From contig NC_132926.1 of NCBI RefSeq assembly GCF_047675955.1, positions 15,691,326 through 15,755,325 on the forward strand: 64,000 nt of DNA. The letters run 5' to 3'. Shown one piece after another: positions 34,123-44,279 of this stretch. Positions within the stretch are counted from its first letter, which is position 1, and each line of letters opens with the position of its first letter. This stretch comes from Chlorocebus sabaeus. Lineage: Eukaryota; Chordata; Mammalia; Primates; Cercopithecidae. Made by a program: the position numbers and the translations under genes. The notes below the pieces were generated by a model. The model was not told the origin of the DNA and did not search any database. It saw only the letters and a list, made by a program, of their open reading frames with translations.

Positions 34123-34313
34123 AGCAGAGCTTCTCAACTTTGGTATGCATAAGAATCACCCCAAGAGTTTGCAACAGCACCAATTCTGGGGTCCTAGCCC
34201 CAGGAAGTAGGTTGGGGTGGGCCCTGAGAGTTCGCATGTCTGCTAAGTTCCCAGGCGGATGATACTGAGGCTGCTCTTTCCTGAGCACATTTTGAAAGAT
34301 GCTAGGGAACTCT
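34123..34313 (-). mobile_element. MER5A, antisense, facing the preceding copy
   Basis: AGCTTCTCAACTTTGGTATGC, AAGAATCACCCCAAGAGTTTG and CTGCTAAGTTCCCAGGCGGATG follow the minus order of MER5A. About 8 bp separate it from the plus-strand copy. Confidence 0.75.
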
Positions 34314-34514
34314 GTTCCACATTTAAAGCTTTCCTCCTTTGCAAGGTTTTCAGTGACTATCCAGATACAGCAAATTCTTTCTGCCTTATTTGAACTATTA
34401 TACTATAAACTGAACTCCTTTTACATGTACATAATAGTACTTAGCATTAGTGTATATCTCCGGTGGAAAGAACTCTGCCTTACTAACTTAATGACCACTT
34501 GCTAGTCTCCAAAC

Positions 34515-35140
34515 CTACCACTCACAGTCCCCCTTGAGGGCTTCTGTATTTTACTTCCTCTGCCTGGCATACAGTTAGGTCATTCAGGTCTCTCCTTAAA
34601 TATTCCCTCTTCAGCAGTGCATCCTCTGAGTACATTTTCTTTTTCTTTCTTTTTTTTTTTTTTGAGATGGAGTTTCACCATTGTTGTCCAGGCTGGAGTG
34701 CAGTGGTGCAATCTCGGCTCACGGCAACCTCTGCCTCCCAGGTTCAAGCGATTCTCCTGCCTCAGTCCCCCGAGTAGCTGGGATTACAGGCATGCACCAC
34801 CACGCCTGGCTAATTTTATATCTTTAGTAGGGACGGGGTTTATCCATGTTGGTCAGGCTGGTCTTGAACTCCCGACCTCGGGTGATCTCCCTCCTCGGCT
34901 TCCCAAAGTGCTGGGATTACAGGCATGAGCCACCATGCCCAGCCCCTCTGAGTACATTTTTAAAAATATCTTCCTACCCCCACCCCATCATTCTCTCTTT
35001 CCCTTACCTTCCTTTTATTCATAGGACATAGTAGCATTTTACTTTATGTATTTATTCAATGTCTCTTTTCTCCAATTAGATTACAAGGTCTGTGATGGCA
35101 AGTACTTTGTTTTCATCCATGCAACATTTCTTTTTATTGG
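34515..35140 (+). mobile_element. L2 3' fragment, split by an Alu
   Basis: TTCCTCTGCCTGGCATACAG and CAGGTCTCTCCTTAAATATT before the Alu, then ATTAGATTACAAGGTCTGTGATGGC after it, in L2 order. Confidence 0.65.
34639..34944 (-). mobile_element. Alu, antisense (AluS-like)
   Basis: Complete antisense Alu ending CACCATGCCCAGCC. The exact 16-bp duplication CCTCTGAGTACATTTT occurs at 34623-34638 and 34945-34960. Confidence 0.97.
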
Positions 35141-35354
35141 GCCCCGGCTAGGGGCTGGGCACTGGTTTAGGATTAGAGGACAAATGAGTGAACCTAGAAA
35201 AATACCTATAATTTATTAGATAATCAGTGAATATCTATGGAATAAATAAATGAATGAGTTTCTTTTTAATCCACCTGGAGCAGACATTATGATTGATGTT
35301 TTACAAAATTTGCATATCCATTGTTGTTAAGCATAGTTACATGTACAGTGATAT
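35141..35354. other. L2/MIR-like remnants, unassigned
   Basis: GGGCTGGGCACTGGTTTAGG and GAATATCTATGGAATAAATAAATGAATG look like L2 tail pieces but are too diverged to call. Confidence 0.4.
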
Positions 35355-35560
35355 CTAATGAAACCTAATATTCACTGAGTACTTATCATGTGGCAGGCAG
35401 TGAAAGTTGATATGACTTTTATTCTCATTTTACATTTAGTGAAATTGAGACCAAAGGCAGTTATATCACTTAAACAAGGTTCAAAATGTGTATAAATCCA
35501 AGGTCTAACCCCAGAACCTGAAATGATAACCATCACATAGTGTCCCTCCGCAAATGAAAC
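35355..35560 (+). mobile_element. MIR fragment
   Basis: TATTCACTGAGTACTTATCATG, CATTTTACATTTAGTGAAATTG and ATATCACTTAAACAAGG in MIR order. Confidence 0.65.
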
Positions 35561-35893
35561 TTGTGGATAGGTTGCAGGTTTGTGCAGCAATTGAACAATA
35601 GTACTGTATTTACTTACATAATTTTAAGTATCCATTCACTGTCTACATCATTCCACAAAAGACTGAAGGTGGTTCTAACAAAGACACACACCAAAACATG
35701 TGATAAATGGAAATAAGTCTAGTTTAAATGTAACTTAGAACTAGTAAATAACGTATTGCTTAGTTGCCACGCAAACTTTCCAATCTATACACAAATTTAC
35801 TGAGGAGTGGGAATATGTGATGGTTATAATTTCAGCTTCTAGACTTAGACTACTTGGATTATACACGTGTTGAACCTTTTTTAAGAAAAAAAA

Positions 35894-35906
35894 AACACAC
35901 ACACAC
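35894..35906. repeat. Short (AC)n after an A run
   Basis: Ten A's at 35885-35894 lead into six to seven AC units. Confidence 0.9.
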
Positions 35907-36450
35907 GGCAAAATATCCTCCAGGTTCATCTACGTTGTTGCAAATGGCAGTATGTCTTTTTTAGAGAAGGGTATGCTAAGTGAACTCAGCCAGACAGAGA
36001 AAGAAAAATATTGCGTGATCTTACTTCTATGTAGAATCTTTTTAAAAGTGAAATAGGCTGGGTATGGTGGTTCACGCCTGTAATCCTTGCACTTTGGGAG
36101 GCCGAGGTGGGCGGGTTGCTTGAGCTCAGGACTTTGAGACCAGCCTGAGCACAAAAAAACAAAAACAAAAAATCATCTTGGCATGATGGCGCATGCCTGT
36201 AGTCCCAGCTATTCGGAGGCTGAGGTGGGAGAATTGCTTGAGCCAAGAGGTCCATGCTGCAGTGAGCGGTGATCGGACCACTGCACTCCATCATAGGATA
36301 CAAATTTACAGCTTTGTAGAATGAAATAATTCTAGAGACCTAATCCACAGCAGGAGTATAGTTTTAATTATATTGTATTATATATTAAAAATTTGCTAAT
36401 CAAGTATATTTTAAGTGCTTTTACCACAATAAAAGAGATAACTATAGAAG
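35907..36450 (+). mobile_element. 5'-inverted L1 (L1MA/L1PB-like) 3' end with an Alu inside
   Basis: 35968-36450 is sense L1 tail sequence (ATGCTAAGTGAACTCAGCCAGACAG, then GCTTTTACCACAATAAAAG after the Alu). Immediately upstream, about 35907-35955 is antisense (CCTCCAGGTTCATCTACG, GTTGTTGCAAATGGCAG) and corresponds to the L1 bases directly preceding the sense part. Small twin-priming type inversion of about 50-60 bp. Confidence 0.75.
36056..36292 (+). mobile_element. AluJ-like, sense, 3' truncated
   Basis: GGCTGGGTATGGTGGTTCAC, an A-rich monomer junction, then a right monomer ending at GCACTCCATCATA without an A tail. It carries the unusual CTATTCGGAGGCTGAGGTGG, one G short of the Alu consensus, which identifies it as donor of the copy at 37161-37225. 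Confidence 0.9.
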
Positions 36451-36505
36451 ATGATGGATATATTAATTTGCTTACCTGTAGTTATCATTTCACTATATAT
36501 ATGTG

Positions 36506-36783
36506 CAGTCATGTGTCGTGTAACTACCAGGTTACATACTGAGAAATGCATCATTAGGTGATGTACTACATATGTAGGCTATATGGTATAGCCTATTGCT
36601 CATAAGCTACAATCCTGTATAGCATGTTACTGTTCTGAATACTATAGGCAAGTATAACACAGTAGGAAGGATTTGTGTATCTATAGAAAAGGTACAGTAA
36701 ATGTACAATATAATCTTATGGGACCTCCATCATATATGTGGTCTGTTGTTGACCAAACATCTTTATGCGGCACGTGACCGTGT
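36506..36783. mobile_element. Tigger-group MITE (MER8-like)
   Basis: Inverted ends CAGTCATGTGTCG (left) and CGGCACGTGACCGTG (right). The interior has the CTATATGGTATAGCCTATTGC and GTTACTGTTCTGAATACTATAGGC blocks typical of this Tc1/mariner-type family. TA dinucleotides lie next to both ends, though the left one is not flush. Confidence 0.7.
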
Positions 36784-37160
36784 ACCAAAACATCATGTTG
36801 TGCACATTAAATGTATACAGTAAAACAGTGGGTTTTTTTTTTTCTATTTTTAAAGAAGAAACAGAACTATGGAAACCATAGTTGCTATCACAGAGCTTTA
36901 GAGTTAGCTCTGAGTTTCATGGTTGCATGTATGAGTTGAATCATAGGTTCGCCTTCCAAAAGATACGTTGAATGTTCTAACCCCCAATATCTCAGAATAT
37001 AAACTGATTTGGAATAGGATCTTTGCAGATGTAATTAGTCAAACTTTGGTCATACTGGAGTTGGTTGGGCCCCTAATCTGACTGTTGTCCTTATAAGCAA
37101 ACAGCTATGTAAAGACAAGAGACTCACAGGGAGAGTGTCATGTAAAGATGGGGGCAGAGA

Positions 37161-37256
37161 TTGGCATGATGGCACATGCCTGTAGTCCCAGCTATTCGGA
37201 GGCTGAGGTGGCAGAATTGCTTGAGAATTTCTCCCCATCTCTGGGAGAATCCCCCA
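37161..37256. repeat. Templated insertion: 65-bp copy of 36178-36242 plus hairpin arm
   Basis: 37161-37225 matches the AluJ interior 36178-36242 at 63 of 65 positions without gaps (offset 983 bp), including the shared atypical CTATTCGGAGG. The insert then carries AATTTCTCCCCATCTCTGGG. It is flanked by AGATGGGGGCAGAGA (about 37147-37160) and AGATGGGGTCAGAGA (about 37258-37272), which looks like a duplicated target. Confidence 0.88.
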
Positions 37257-37265
37257 GAGATGGGG
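37233..37265. repeat. Perfect 13-bp hairpin at the insertion junction
   Basis: CCCCATCTCTGGG (37233-37245) and CCCAGAGATGGGG (37253-37265) are exact reverse complements around a 7-nt loop. The right arm is the MLT1 target sequence; the left arm is part of the insert. Confidence 0.95.
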
Positions 37266-37490
37266 TCAGAGAGTGATGTATCTGCAGGCAAAGGACTGTC
37301 AAGAATTGATGTCCACCACTGGAAGCTAGGAAAAGCAAGGAAAAATCCTATTCTACAGATATCAGAGGGAGCACAGCCCCGCTGACACCTTTGCTTTTGA
37401 CTGCTAGTCTTCAGAACTTTAAGACACTAAATGTCTGTTGTGGTAAGCGACTGAATTTGTGATACTTTGCTGCAGCAGCCCTAGGAAAAG

Positions 37491-37854
37491 AAAAAATAAT
37501 TTTTTTGGAAGAGCATACTACAAGAGGTAGACATATTTGGTGGAATAAAAGCTGTGCATTTGATATAGTGGATTCCTGCAAAAACAAAACGAATTTTCGG
37601 AGGTGGAAGATGTCAGACGTTCTGTTAGGGTAACTACCTAACACATCGAGACATGAAAGTTGTAGCCAGGGCCAACATCATAAATAGGTGACCTGTGCAA
37701 TCACACGGAGCCTGCACTTGGAAGAGCTCTGTCCTTGATCCTCTGCTGTCACTGTCGTGAAATTCTTAATAATTTTGTAATAAGGGTTTCTGCATCTCCA
37801 TTTCACACTGTACGCTGCAAAATATGTAGCCAGTCCTAAGTTCAGTAACAAAGA
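37491..37854. other. Unassigned sequence
   Basis: No gene or repeat recognised. Confidence 0.45.
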
Positions 37855-38026
37855 CAGTGTGGTATTAATACAAAAATTTACAAGTAGACTAATAGAACAG
37901 TGTAGAGAACCTAGAAATATAGCATAGAGATAGATGGGGAAACAATAGACTTTTCCATAATTGTTACTGAGACAGTTGGTTATCCATATGGAAAGAGAGA
38001 AATAATTTAAAACCCAAATTTACACC

Positions 38027-38057
<31 letters not shown>

Positions 38058-38220
38058 TCAATTCCAGGAACATTAAAAGACCTAACATAAAAGGTAAAAA
38101 TATATAACATTTAGAAGACAGTATTTGAGAATATCTTAATGTTCTTCAGCATACAGATTACTTAAATAAGATGTAAAAAAACAGAAACCGTAAAGGAAAA
38201 TTTCAATCAATTTGTCTACT
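37855..38220 (+). mobile_element. Old L1 (L1M) ORF2 fragment
   Basis: GTGTGGTATTAATACAAAAA, GACTAATAGAACAGTGTAGAGA, GATGGGGAAACAATAGAC and TGGTTATCCATATGG match the ORF2 region after the reverse transcriptase, heavily mutated and interrupted by a 26-A run at 38032-38057. Confidence 0.65.
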
Positions 38221-39544
38221 TTAAAATTATGTAATTCTTATTCTAGCTTTCCATCTCCTTTGTAGGGATGTGAGATTTTGACCTGTGCTTGTGGATGTCT
38301 GGGTCCTGGCCCTGGGCTGGCATCTCAAATGGACTGCATCCATGCCCAGGGCTGAGCTATCTAACTGGCCTTCCTTCCTTATTCCTTTCCCTTCTTTTTG
38401 GAGCTCTTGCTTTGCATGCCTGTGAAAGAAGTGGGGGCCAGTGGGGGAGGGCTGCCAGTGTCTGAGGGTTCACCTTTGGGCTAACTCATCCAGGTATTTG
38501 ACTTCATGCAGGGGAAATTGATCTAATAAGTAATAAGTAAATAGACTGAGGGTCATGAAAGTCAGGTTTCTCACTGTTGGAGAATGGAATTATGAACATG
38601 GAACAGGGAACACTAGAATAAACTTTGCAGTGTTTAGTTAGCATCAGAGATTATCAGTGTAAACTCACAGTTTTTAACTTATCTAGACACAGAAGCATGT
38701 AGATGTGCGTTTGTGTATGAGTATGTGTGTGCATACACATATACACTTATATTTTCTATCTGTGTTTGCTAAGAGGACCTAGAAGCAATGATACCTCAGC
38801 AGCAGTGAGCCTACTGAATATCCAGATTTTGGGTTTAAATACCATTTTAAAATGCTATTCTCTTTAGAGAAATGCTTATCTCAATAGGAAAAATATGAGA
38901 TGAGCCTACAACAACAAGCTGAGCCAAAACGTTAAAAAGTGCTCAAGTAAAAACTCCACATGTTGAAAAATCATAGAAGCTGGTTTGAACATGTTTCCAT
39001 TGGCCACATCTTGGATAATTTGAGCATAAAAATAAATTATGATAGAAAGGAGTGTAAACTTATGAGCAAAATAGGAATCCAGAAGTCCATGGTTCTATAA
39101 GTAAATTAATTAATTAACTAGAAAGGAGAGGAAAGCTTTCCCTTCTGGTAGAACGCCTACTAGTAAATCTAGATGGAGTTAGAAAAATACCATTTGGCAA
39201 GCATCATGGTCACAGCTGAGTCAGGTAAGAATCAGTAGTGGAAGCTAAGTCTGGTAGCTGGGTGAGCAGCAGAATATGTACATTATTTCAGGGAATCTCC
39301 TCATAAGACACTTATGAGTGACTTGTCAATTTAAGAACAACATCCCAATTTATTAGTTTTATTTTTTTTCAAACATTATCAATTTAATAATTTACATGCA
39401 TTTTCTTAGGATATATGTCTTTTAAATTTAAAATAAAAATTTAAAGCATCTCAATCTGCATATAATTGAGAAGCATTCAGCAAACTATCTTCACCTTAAA
39501 TGAAAATCACAAAATCTTTCATCTGTTGGATATCATCCATGACT
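38221..39544. other. Unassigned sequence, 1.3 kb
   Basis: A less AT-rich patch at 38260-38470 shows no gene features. The rest is AT-rich without recognised repeats. Confidence 0.45.
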
Positions 39545-40062
39545 AGGCTTTTTCCTATAATTTTATTTTTATTTTATTTTTCCATAAGTTATTGGGATAT
39601 AGGTGATATTTGGTTATTACTCAAAAAAGATACTTGCACACGCATGTTTACAGCAGCACAATTCGAAATAGCAAAATCGTGGAACCAACCTAAATGCCCA
39701 TCAACCGACGATTGGATAAAGAAACTGTGATAAATACAGATATATACAATACAATACTATGTAGCCATAAAATGGAATGAATTAACAGCATTTTGCAGTG
39801 ACCTGGATGAGATTGGAGACTATTATTCTAAGTGAAGTAACTCAGGAATGGAAAACCAAACATTGTATGTTCTCACTGATATATGAGAGCGAAACTATGA
39901 GAATGCAAAGGTGTAAGAATGTTAGAACGGACTTTGGGGACTTGGGGGGAAAAGTGGAAGGGGGCAAGGGATAAAACACTACAAATAGGGTGCAGTGTAT
40001 ACTGCTCAGGTGATGTGTTCACCAAAATCTCAGAAATCACCTCTAAAGAACTTACTCATGTA
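39545..40062 (-). mobile_element. 5'-inverted primate L1 3' end
   Basis: 39545-39619 is antisense L1 3' end (T-rich tail TTTTATTTTTATTTTA, then CCATAAGTTATTGGGATATAGG). 39620-40062 is sense L1 (GATACTTGCACACGCATG, GTGACCTGGATGAGATTGGAG, GGTGCAGTGTATACTGCTC) stopping at CTTACTCATGTAACC. The bases that follow GTAACC in L1 are those at the start of the antisense piece, so this is a third twin-priming inversion. The only coding residue is the ORF2 C-terminus (EIAKSWNQPKCPSTDDWIKKL, 39658-39730), which here ends in a stop shortly after. Confidence 0.85.
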
Positions 40063-40575
40063 ACCCATTCTTTAGTTTTAGAGCAGAGGGCCCTACCATT
40101 CACCATCCTAAACAAGTGGTAAAAGGTAACATCACCAGTAATGGGATAAATCAGTGTTGTTTGCCTCTGGATAAAATTCACTGAGAATAGCACAATATGA
40201 CTTGTGTGGAATTTCTTTCAAAAAGCGTGAATCACAAGAAAATGTCAGATACCAAATTAAGGGCCATTCTTCAAAGTAACTGGCCTGTACGATTCAGAAA
40301 TGTTAAGGTATGAAAATAAAGACAGAGGAACTAATCCAGATTGAAGAAGAACAATGAGATATGAGAATAAATGTGGACTGGATTCTGGGTTTGTAAAGGA
40401 CAAGTGACAAAGGGTGAATGGTGGTCTTTTCCCTCTGTCACAGCCCTAGCAATGTTACCATTTGGGGTTTCTCTTTTTGCCTGAGTCCTGGACTGGAGAA
40501 GACATAGAGCAAACCCCCAGCCCACCCATGATGTACGTGTATCAGGAGAGAGGAATAAACCTCTGTTAGCTGTTA
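40063..40575. other. Unassigned, with a possible old dispersed repeat at 40250-40400
   Basis: GGCCATTCTTCAAAGTAACTGGCCTG and GAGGAACTAATCCAGATTG resemble a dispersed mammalian repeat I recognise but cannot name with confidence. Confidence 0.4.
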
Positions 40576-40740
40576 TTCAATTACGAGATTTCACCATGCT
40601 ACTCAGAATGGTGAGCAATTGAAAATGTAGAAGTTATTTATTTCTGGGATTTTCCATTCAATATTTTCTGACCTCAGGTCAAAACCTCAGGTAACTGAAA
40701 CTATGGAAATCAAAACCAAAGATAAAGGTGGACTACTATA
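40576..40740 (-). mobile_element. Tigger-type DNA transposon terminal fragment
   Basis: TTTCTGGGATTTTCCATTCAATATTTTCTGACC and GTAACTGAAACTATGGAAATC follow the same family as 1-357, ending at GTGGACTACTATA. Same orientation as that copy. Confidence 0.7.
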
Positions 40741-40794
40741 CACTGTATGGTCACATGTATTTTTAAAACCCAGGTAAAACTAAACAATATATTG

Positions 40795-40828
40795 TTTCAT
40801 CCCATGTATGCTTTCACATGGGATGAAA
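40795..40828. repeat. Perfect 13-bp inverted repeat
   Basis: TTTCATCCCATGT (40795-40807) and ACATGGGATGAAA (40816-40828) are exact reverse complements with an 8-nt spacer. Confidence 0.95.
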
Positions 40829-41177
40829 ATTACAAATAAAATCAAAGAAAATAATTAACACAAAACTCAGGCTAGCAGCTAGTAAACTAGTAAAAGAACA
40901 TAGGGGGAGAAGAAAGAACTGAATTCAAGCAGCCCATAAAGATGTCTCAGATATGATGATGTCCAATTTCTTACCCTCATAGTTGCTACATGCCAATCAT
41001 TTTATTTTGTCCGTTAAATAACATACTTCCATTTCATGCAACATTTTATGTAAACTATAATTCACAATAAGAGACACAGCAGAAAAACATGCCGTATTGA
41101 GAGTTTATAAATTTTCCAAGATGCCTATACCCCAATAATTCCTTCATCTTATTAAAAAAAAAAAAAATCTTTAATAC
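40829..41177. other. Unassigned AT-rich sequence
   Basis: Nothing recognised before the A run at about 41155-41167. Confidence 0.5.
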
Positions 41178-41484
41178 GGCCGGGCGTGGTGGCTCATGTC
41201 TGTAATCCTAGCACTTTAGGAAGCCGAGACGTGGGGAAGATCACAAGGTCAGGAGACAGAGACCATCCTGGCTAACACAGTAAAACCCCGTCTCTACTAA
41301 AAATACAAAAAATTAGCCAGGCATGGTGGCGGGCACCTGTAGTCCCAGTTACTCAGGGAGGCTGAGGCAGAAGAATGGCGTGAATCTGGGAGGCGAAGCT
41401 TGCAGTAAGCCGAGATCGCACCATTGCACTCCAGTCTGGGCGACAGAGCAAGACTCTGTCTCAAAAAGAAAAAAAACAAAACCA
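41178..41484 (+). mobile_element. AluY-like, sense
   Basis: GGCCGGGCGTGGTGGCTCAT to a CAAAAAGAAAAAAAAC tail, with the GGCGAAGCTTGCAGTAAGCC variant of AluY. Flanks AATCTTTAATAC / AACTTTTATAC suggest a decayed target duplication. Confidence 0.93.
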
Positions 41485-42524
41485 AAAAACTTTTATACAG
41501 TTACTTATGTTTTTATCAATCTAGACATAGGCTTTCTTGGAATTTTCCACAGCATTTTTACTGAATAGTATAAATTTCAAGGAATTCAAATTATTCCTGG
41601 TTATTTCTTTATTTCCAGGGAAAATCTGTTGTGTTAGGTTTTACTATTGTTTTTATTTAAAGTTTAATTTGAAAAAAAAAAAAAATATATATATATATAT
41701 ATGTTTTAAATAGTAGAGCCAGCCTGAAAGGAAGTGTTGCAATTCAAGTAGTAGTCACAGTATTTATTGACCAGGGCTAGCTCATAATGTGGTGAGGATA
41801 CGCATACATAGAAACCACTTCAGAAGCCAGCCGCATAAATCGCATGCGACTCACATACTCTTTTACCTAGGATCCATAGAGCACTTGCTATAGCAAATGA
41901 AGAAATAATACAAGTGAGAAAAGGTATAAAGACTTCATAATATGTGGATAGATTTTGTTTGACAGACTGTCTCAGACTAAATGAGTCATATTTTCTCATC
42001 TCCAGATATACTTGATTATTTGGAAAATCACAAACCAAAATACAAGGCAGTTGATTGAAAGTTAAGTTGGTGACACTGACCAAAAGAAAATGCATTTGTT
42101 TTCCACCCTGAGGATCGTGACCGAGTCTTATTGCCTAAAAGGGACCCAGAGAGCAGACTCATTAGAAGGGTTTTTAAACTTAGAATCACATCAGGTTTGT
42201 CAACAGCCTCAGAGAATAATGCAGTTATAAGAAGCATTACAACAGCAAGCTAGATGATGAAATAGGGGAAACGTGCTCAGCACAATGGGAAAGAATATAA
42301 ATAACTCTGTTACCAAACAACCAGAAAAGGGCTAGTAATATTTGCTAAGAATGAATGTCTTAAGATCTCTGGTCAAGCACACGCTTCAAATGAGAGCTGG
42401 TCAGGTCAGCATCTTGGTTGGTGGCTTGATTAGACTGTAATTCAGATAATAAATAGCAGTTCTGACTTGGAAAGCAAATGCTGCCAAGAATTGAAAGGGC
42501 TAGAAAGTAGTCCTAGAGTGATTG
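41485..42524. other. Unassigned sequence with an A/TA tract
   Basis: A13-14 then (TA)n at 41672-41702. The remaining sequence, including two minus-strand frames of 70-90 codons at 41820-42237, has no recognisable domain. Confidence 0.45.
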
Positions 42525-42640
42525 ATTGATTCATACATTTATCCATGTGTCTGCTTATCCATCTATCCACCTATCCAACCATTCATTCATTCATTCAATT
42601 ATTCACTTCTTAAACATTATCTGAATATATATATATATAT
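42525..42640. repeat. ATCC/ATTC-rich tetranucleotide tract and (TA)n
   Basis: Degenerate TCCA/TCTA and CATT units at 42525-42605, then an (AT)n run at 42625-42640. Confidence 0.85.
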
Positions 42641-42737
42641 GGGACAAACCTTGTGTTAAACTCTAGAGATTTTTAAAACATTTAGTGATGAATTGAAGCA
42701 CTTCCTTCCTTCAAAGAGTTCATAGTCTAGCATGGCA

Positions 42738-42988
42738 TTTTTCAACCTCAGCACTATTGACATTATGGGATGGGTAACTCTTAGTTGTCCAGAAGTCAGG
42801 GGCAGTGGGTGGGGTGCTATCACCACTGGGGAATGTTCAGCAGCATGACTTCTACTCACTAAAATATAGTAGTAACCCCTCTCCCCACAACACACACAGT
42901 TGTAACAACCAAAAATGTCTCCAGACATTGTCAAATATCCCTGTGGGTAAGAGGGGGGAGATCATTCCTGGTTAAGAACCACTGGTTT
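42738..42988. mobile_element. Non-autonomous hAT-type element, subfamily unresolved
   Basis: TTTTCAACCTCAGCACTATTGACATTATGG at one end and CCTGGTTAAGAACCACTGG at the other, with AACCAAAAATGTCTCCAGACATTG between them, are the standard blocks of a common hAT-Charlie group MITE. Confidence 0.65.
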
Positions 42989-43396
42989 AGCAGAGGAGGG
43001 AAATGTGTTCACAAGTCTTTGAAACAAGGTCTGAAAAGTCCTATAATTAAGAAACATTAAACAAATTATGATAACACAATGGAGAGTGAGAGACAGAGAG
43101 AGAGCGCGAGAGAGCAAGAGAGAGAGTGAGAGCTCGTAAACACTTCTGCCTCCAGGAATTTAGGGAGAATACACAGAGGACACCCCTGAGCTGGGCCTTA
43201 GAGAAGGAGCAGGCTTTATCATTTTTAGGAGAAGACACAGCTCTGCAAATAGTGACAATGCAAAGATTACTTTTTTATTTTCCAATTAGCCCATTTCTAG
43301 TTTCTTTAACCTCTGATTATAAAACAAATCTAATATACTTGAATATGTTCCAGCGTGTAGTATAGTGTCTGTAGTGAGTTGTTACAGCTTCCTGTT
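42989..43396. other. Unassigned, with a GA microsatellite
   Basis: (GA)n-rich tract at 43081-43133; otherwise nothing recognised. The 43126-43365 frame has no known features. Confidence 0.45.
43081..43133. repeat. (GA)n microsatellite
   Basis: GAGAGA units with GCGC, GCAA and GTGA interruptions. Confidence 0.9.
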
Positions 43397-43407
43397 GCCT
43401 TACCATC

Positions 43408-43708
43408 TTTTTTTTTTTTTTTTTTCCCCGAGATGGAGGCTTGTTCTTTTACCAGGCTGGAGTGCAATGGCGTGATCTCAGCTCACTGCAACCTCTGCCT
43501 CCTGGGTTCAAGCGATTCTCCTGCCTCAGCCTCCTGAGTAGCTGCGATTACAGGCATGCACCACCACGCCCATCTAATTTTTGTATTTTTAGTAGAGACG
43601 GGGTTTCACTGTGTTGGCCAGGATGGTCTCTATCTCCTGACCTTGTGCTCTGCCCACCTCGGCCTCCCAACGTGCTGGGATTATAGGCGTGAGCCACTGC
43701 ACCCGGCC
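43408..43708 (-). mobile_element. Alu, antisense (AluS-like)
   Basis: Complete antisense element. The exact 11-bp duplication GCCTTACCATC occurs at 43397-43407 and 43709-43719. Confidence 0.97.
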
Positions 43709-43879
43709 GCCTTACCATCCTTTTAAGTATACGTTGGACTTTCACATACTAGAAGCGGATCTCAGTCACCCTTGTCACAGCTGTCAGTTCTATACCACCC
43801 CTACAACTCAACAAATGTAGTTGAGTCAGATATCTGCTTTATCCAACTGCTCACTGGTGACCAATTCTTGATGGGACGG

Positions 43880-44230
43880 CTAGATGAGGCCTACTAGATG
43901 CAGCCTGCAGATGAGCCCACTAACCCTCACATCCCGTGTGGGCTGTGCAGATATGCCATAATGACCACCTCTCAGTCACAGTGTTACCTCCTGGAAATTG
44001 TGCCTGCTTACGGTAAACCCACCAAACAAAACTCCCCAAGAAAAACCTGCTTGGATAATACCCTGGACCCAGTAAAGTTATTGGTCCATGGGTCTGTCTG
44101 TCTCTCTCATTCCCTACCTGTACTCCCTTACCTCCAAGTGTGTGGCCTCTAGGCATATTGTGTACCCCGCAGGACCTATAAGTAATAAAATATTCATTTC
44201 CATCTTGTGTCTCTCCTAATCTTAAAGATC
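43880..44230 (+). mobile_element. Possible LTR fragment
   Basis: The composition and order (ACCTCTCAGTCACAG, a C/T-rich stretch, GGACCTATAAGTAATAAAATATTC with AATAAA at about 44185, then TTGTGTCTCTCC) look like the 3' half of an ERV LTR. No family is recognised. Confidence 0.35.
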
Positions 44231-44279
44231 CCAAATTAAAACAGCATCACTGAAATATTTTCAGCTGGAAAGTAACAAC

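Larger units (their letters stand above)
36930..37490 (+). mobile_element. MLT1-type MaLR solo LTR (MLT1C-like) with a templated insert
   Basis: CTAACCCCCAATATCTCAGAATATA, TTTGCAGATGTAATTAGTCAAA, GGGCCCCTAATCTGACTG and GATACTTTGCTGCAGCAGCCC follow MLT1 LTR order. About 96 bp of foreign sequence (37161-37256) interrupt it. Confidence 0.75.

Noticed and set aside
42525..42640. Short regularly spaced repeats that might suggest an array
   Set aside because: Tetranucleotide microsatellite; the units adjoin without spacers, and CRISPR arrays do not occur in primate DNA.
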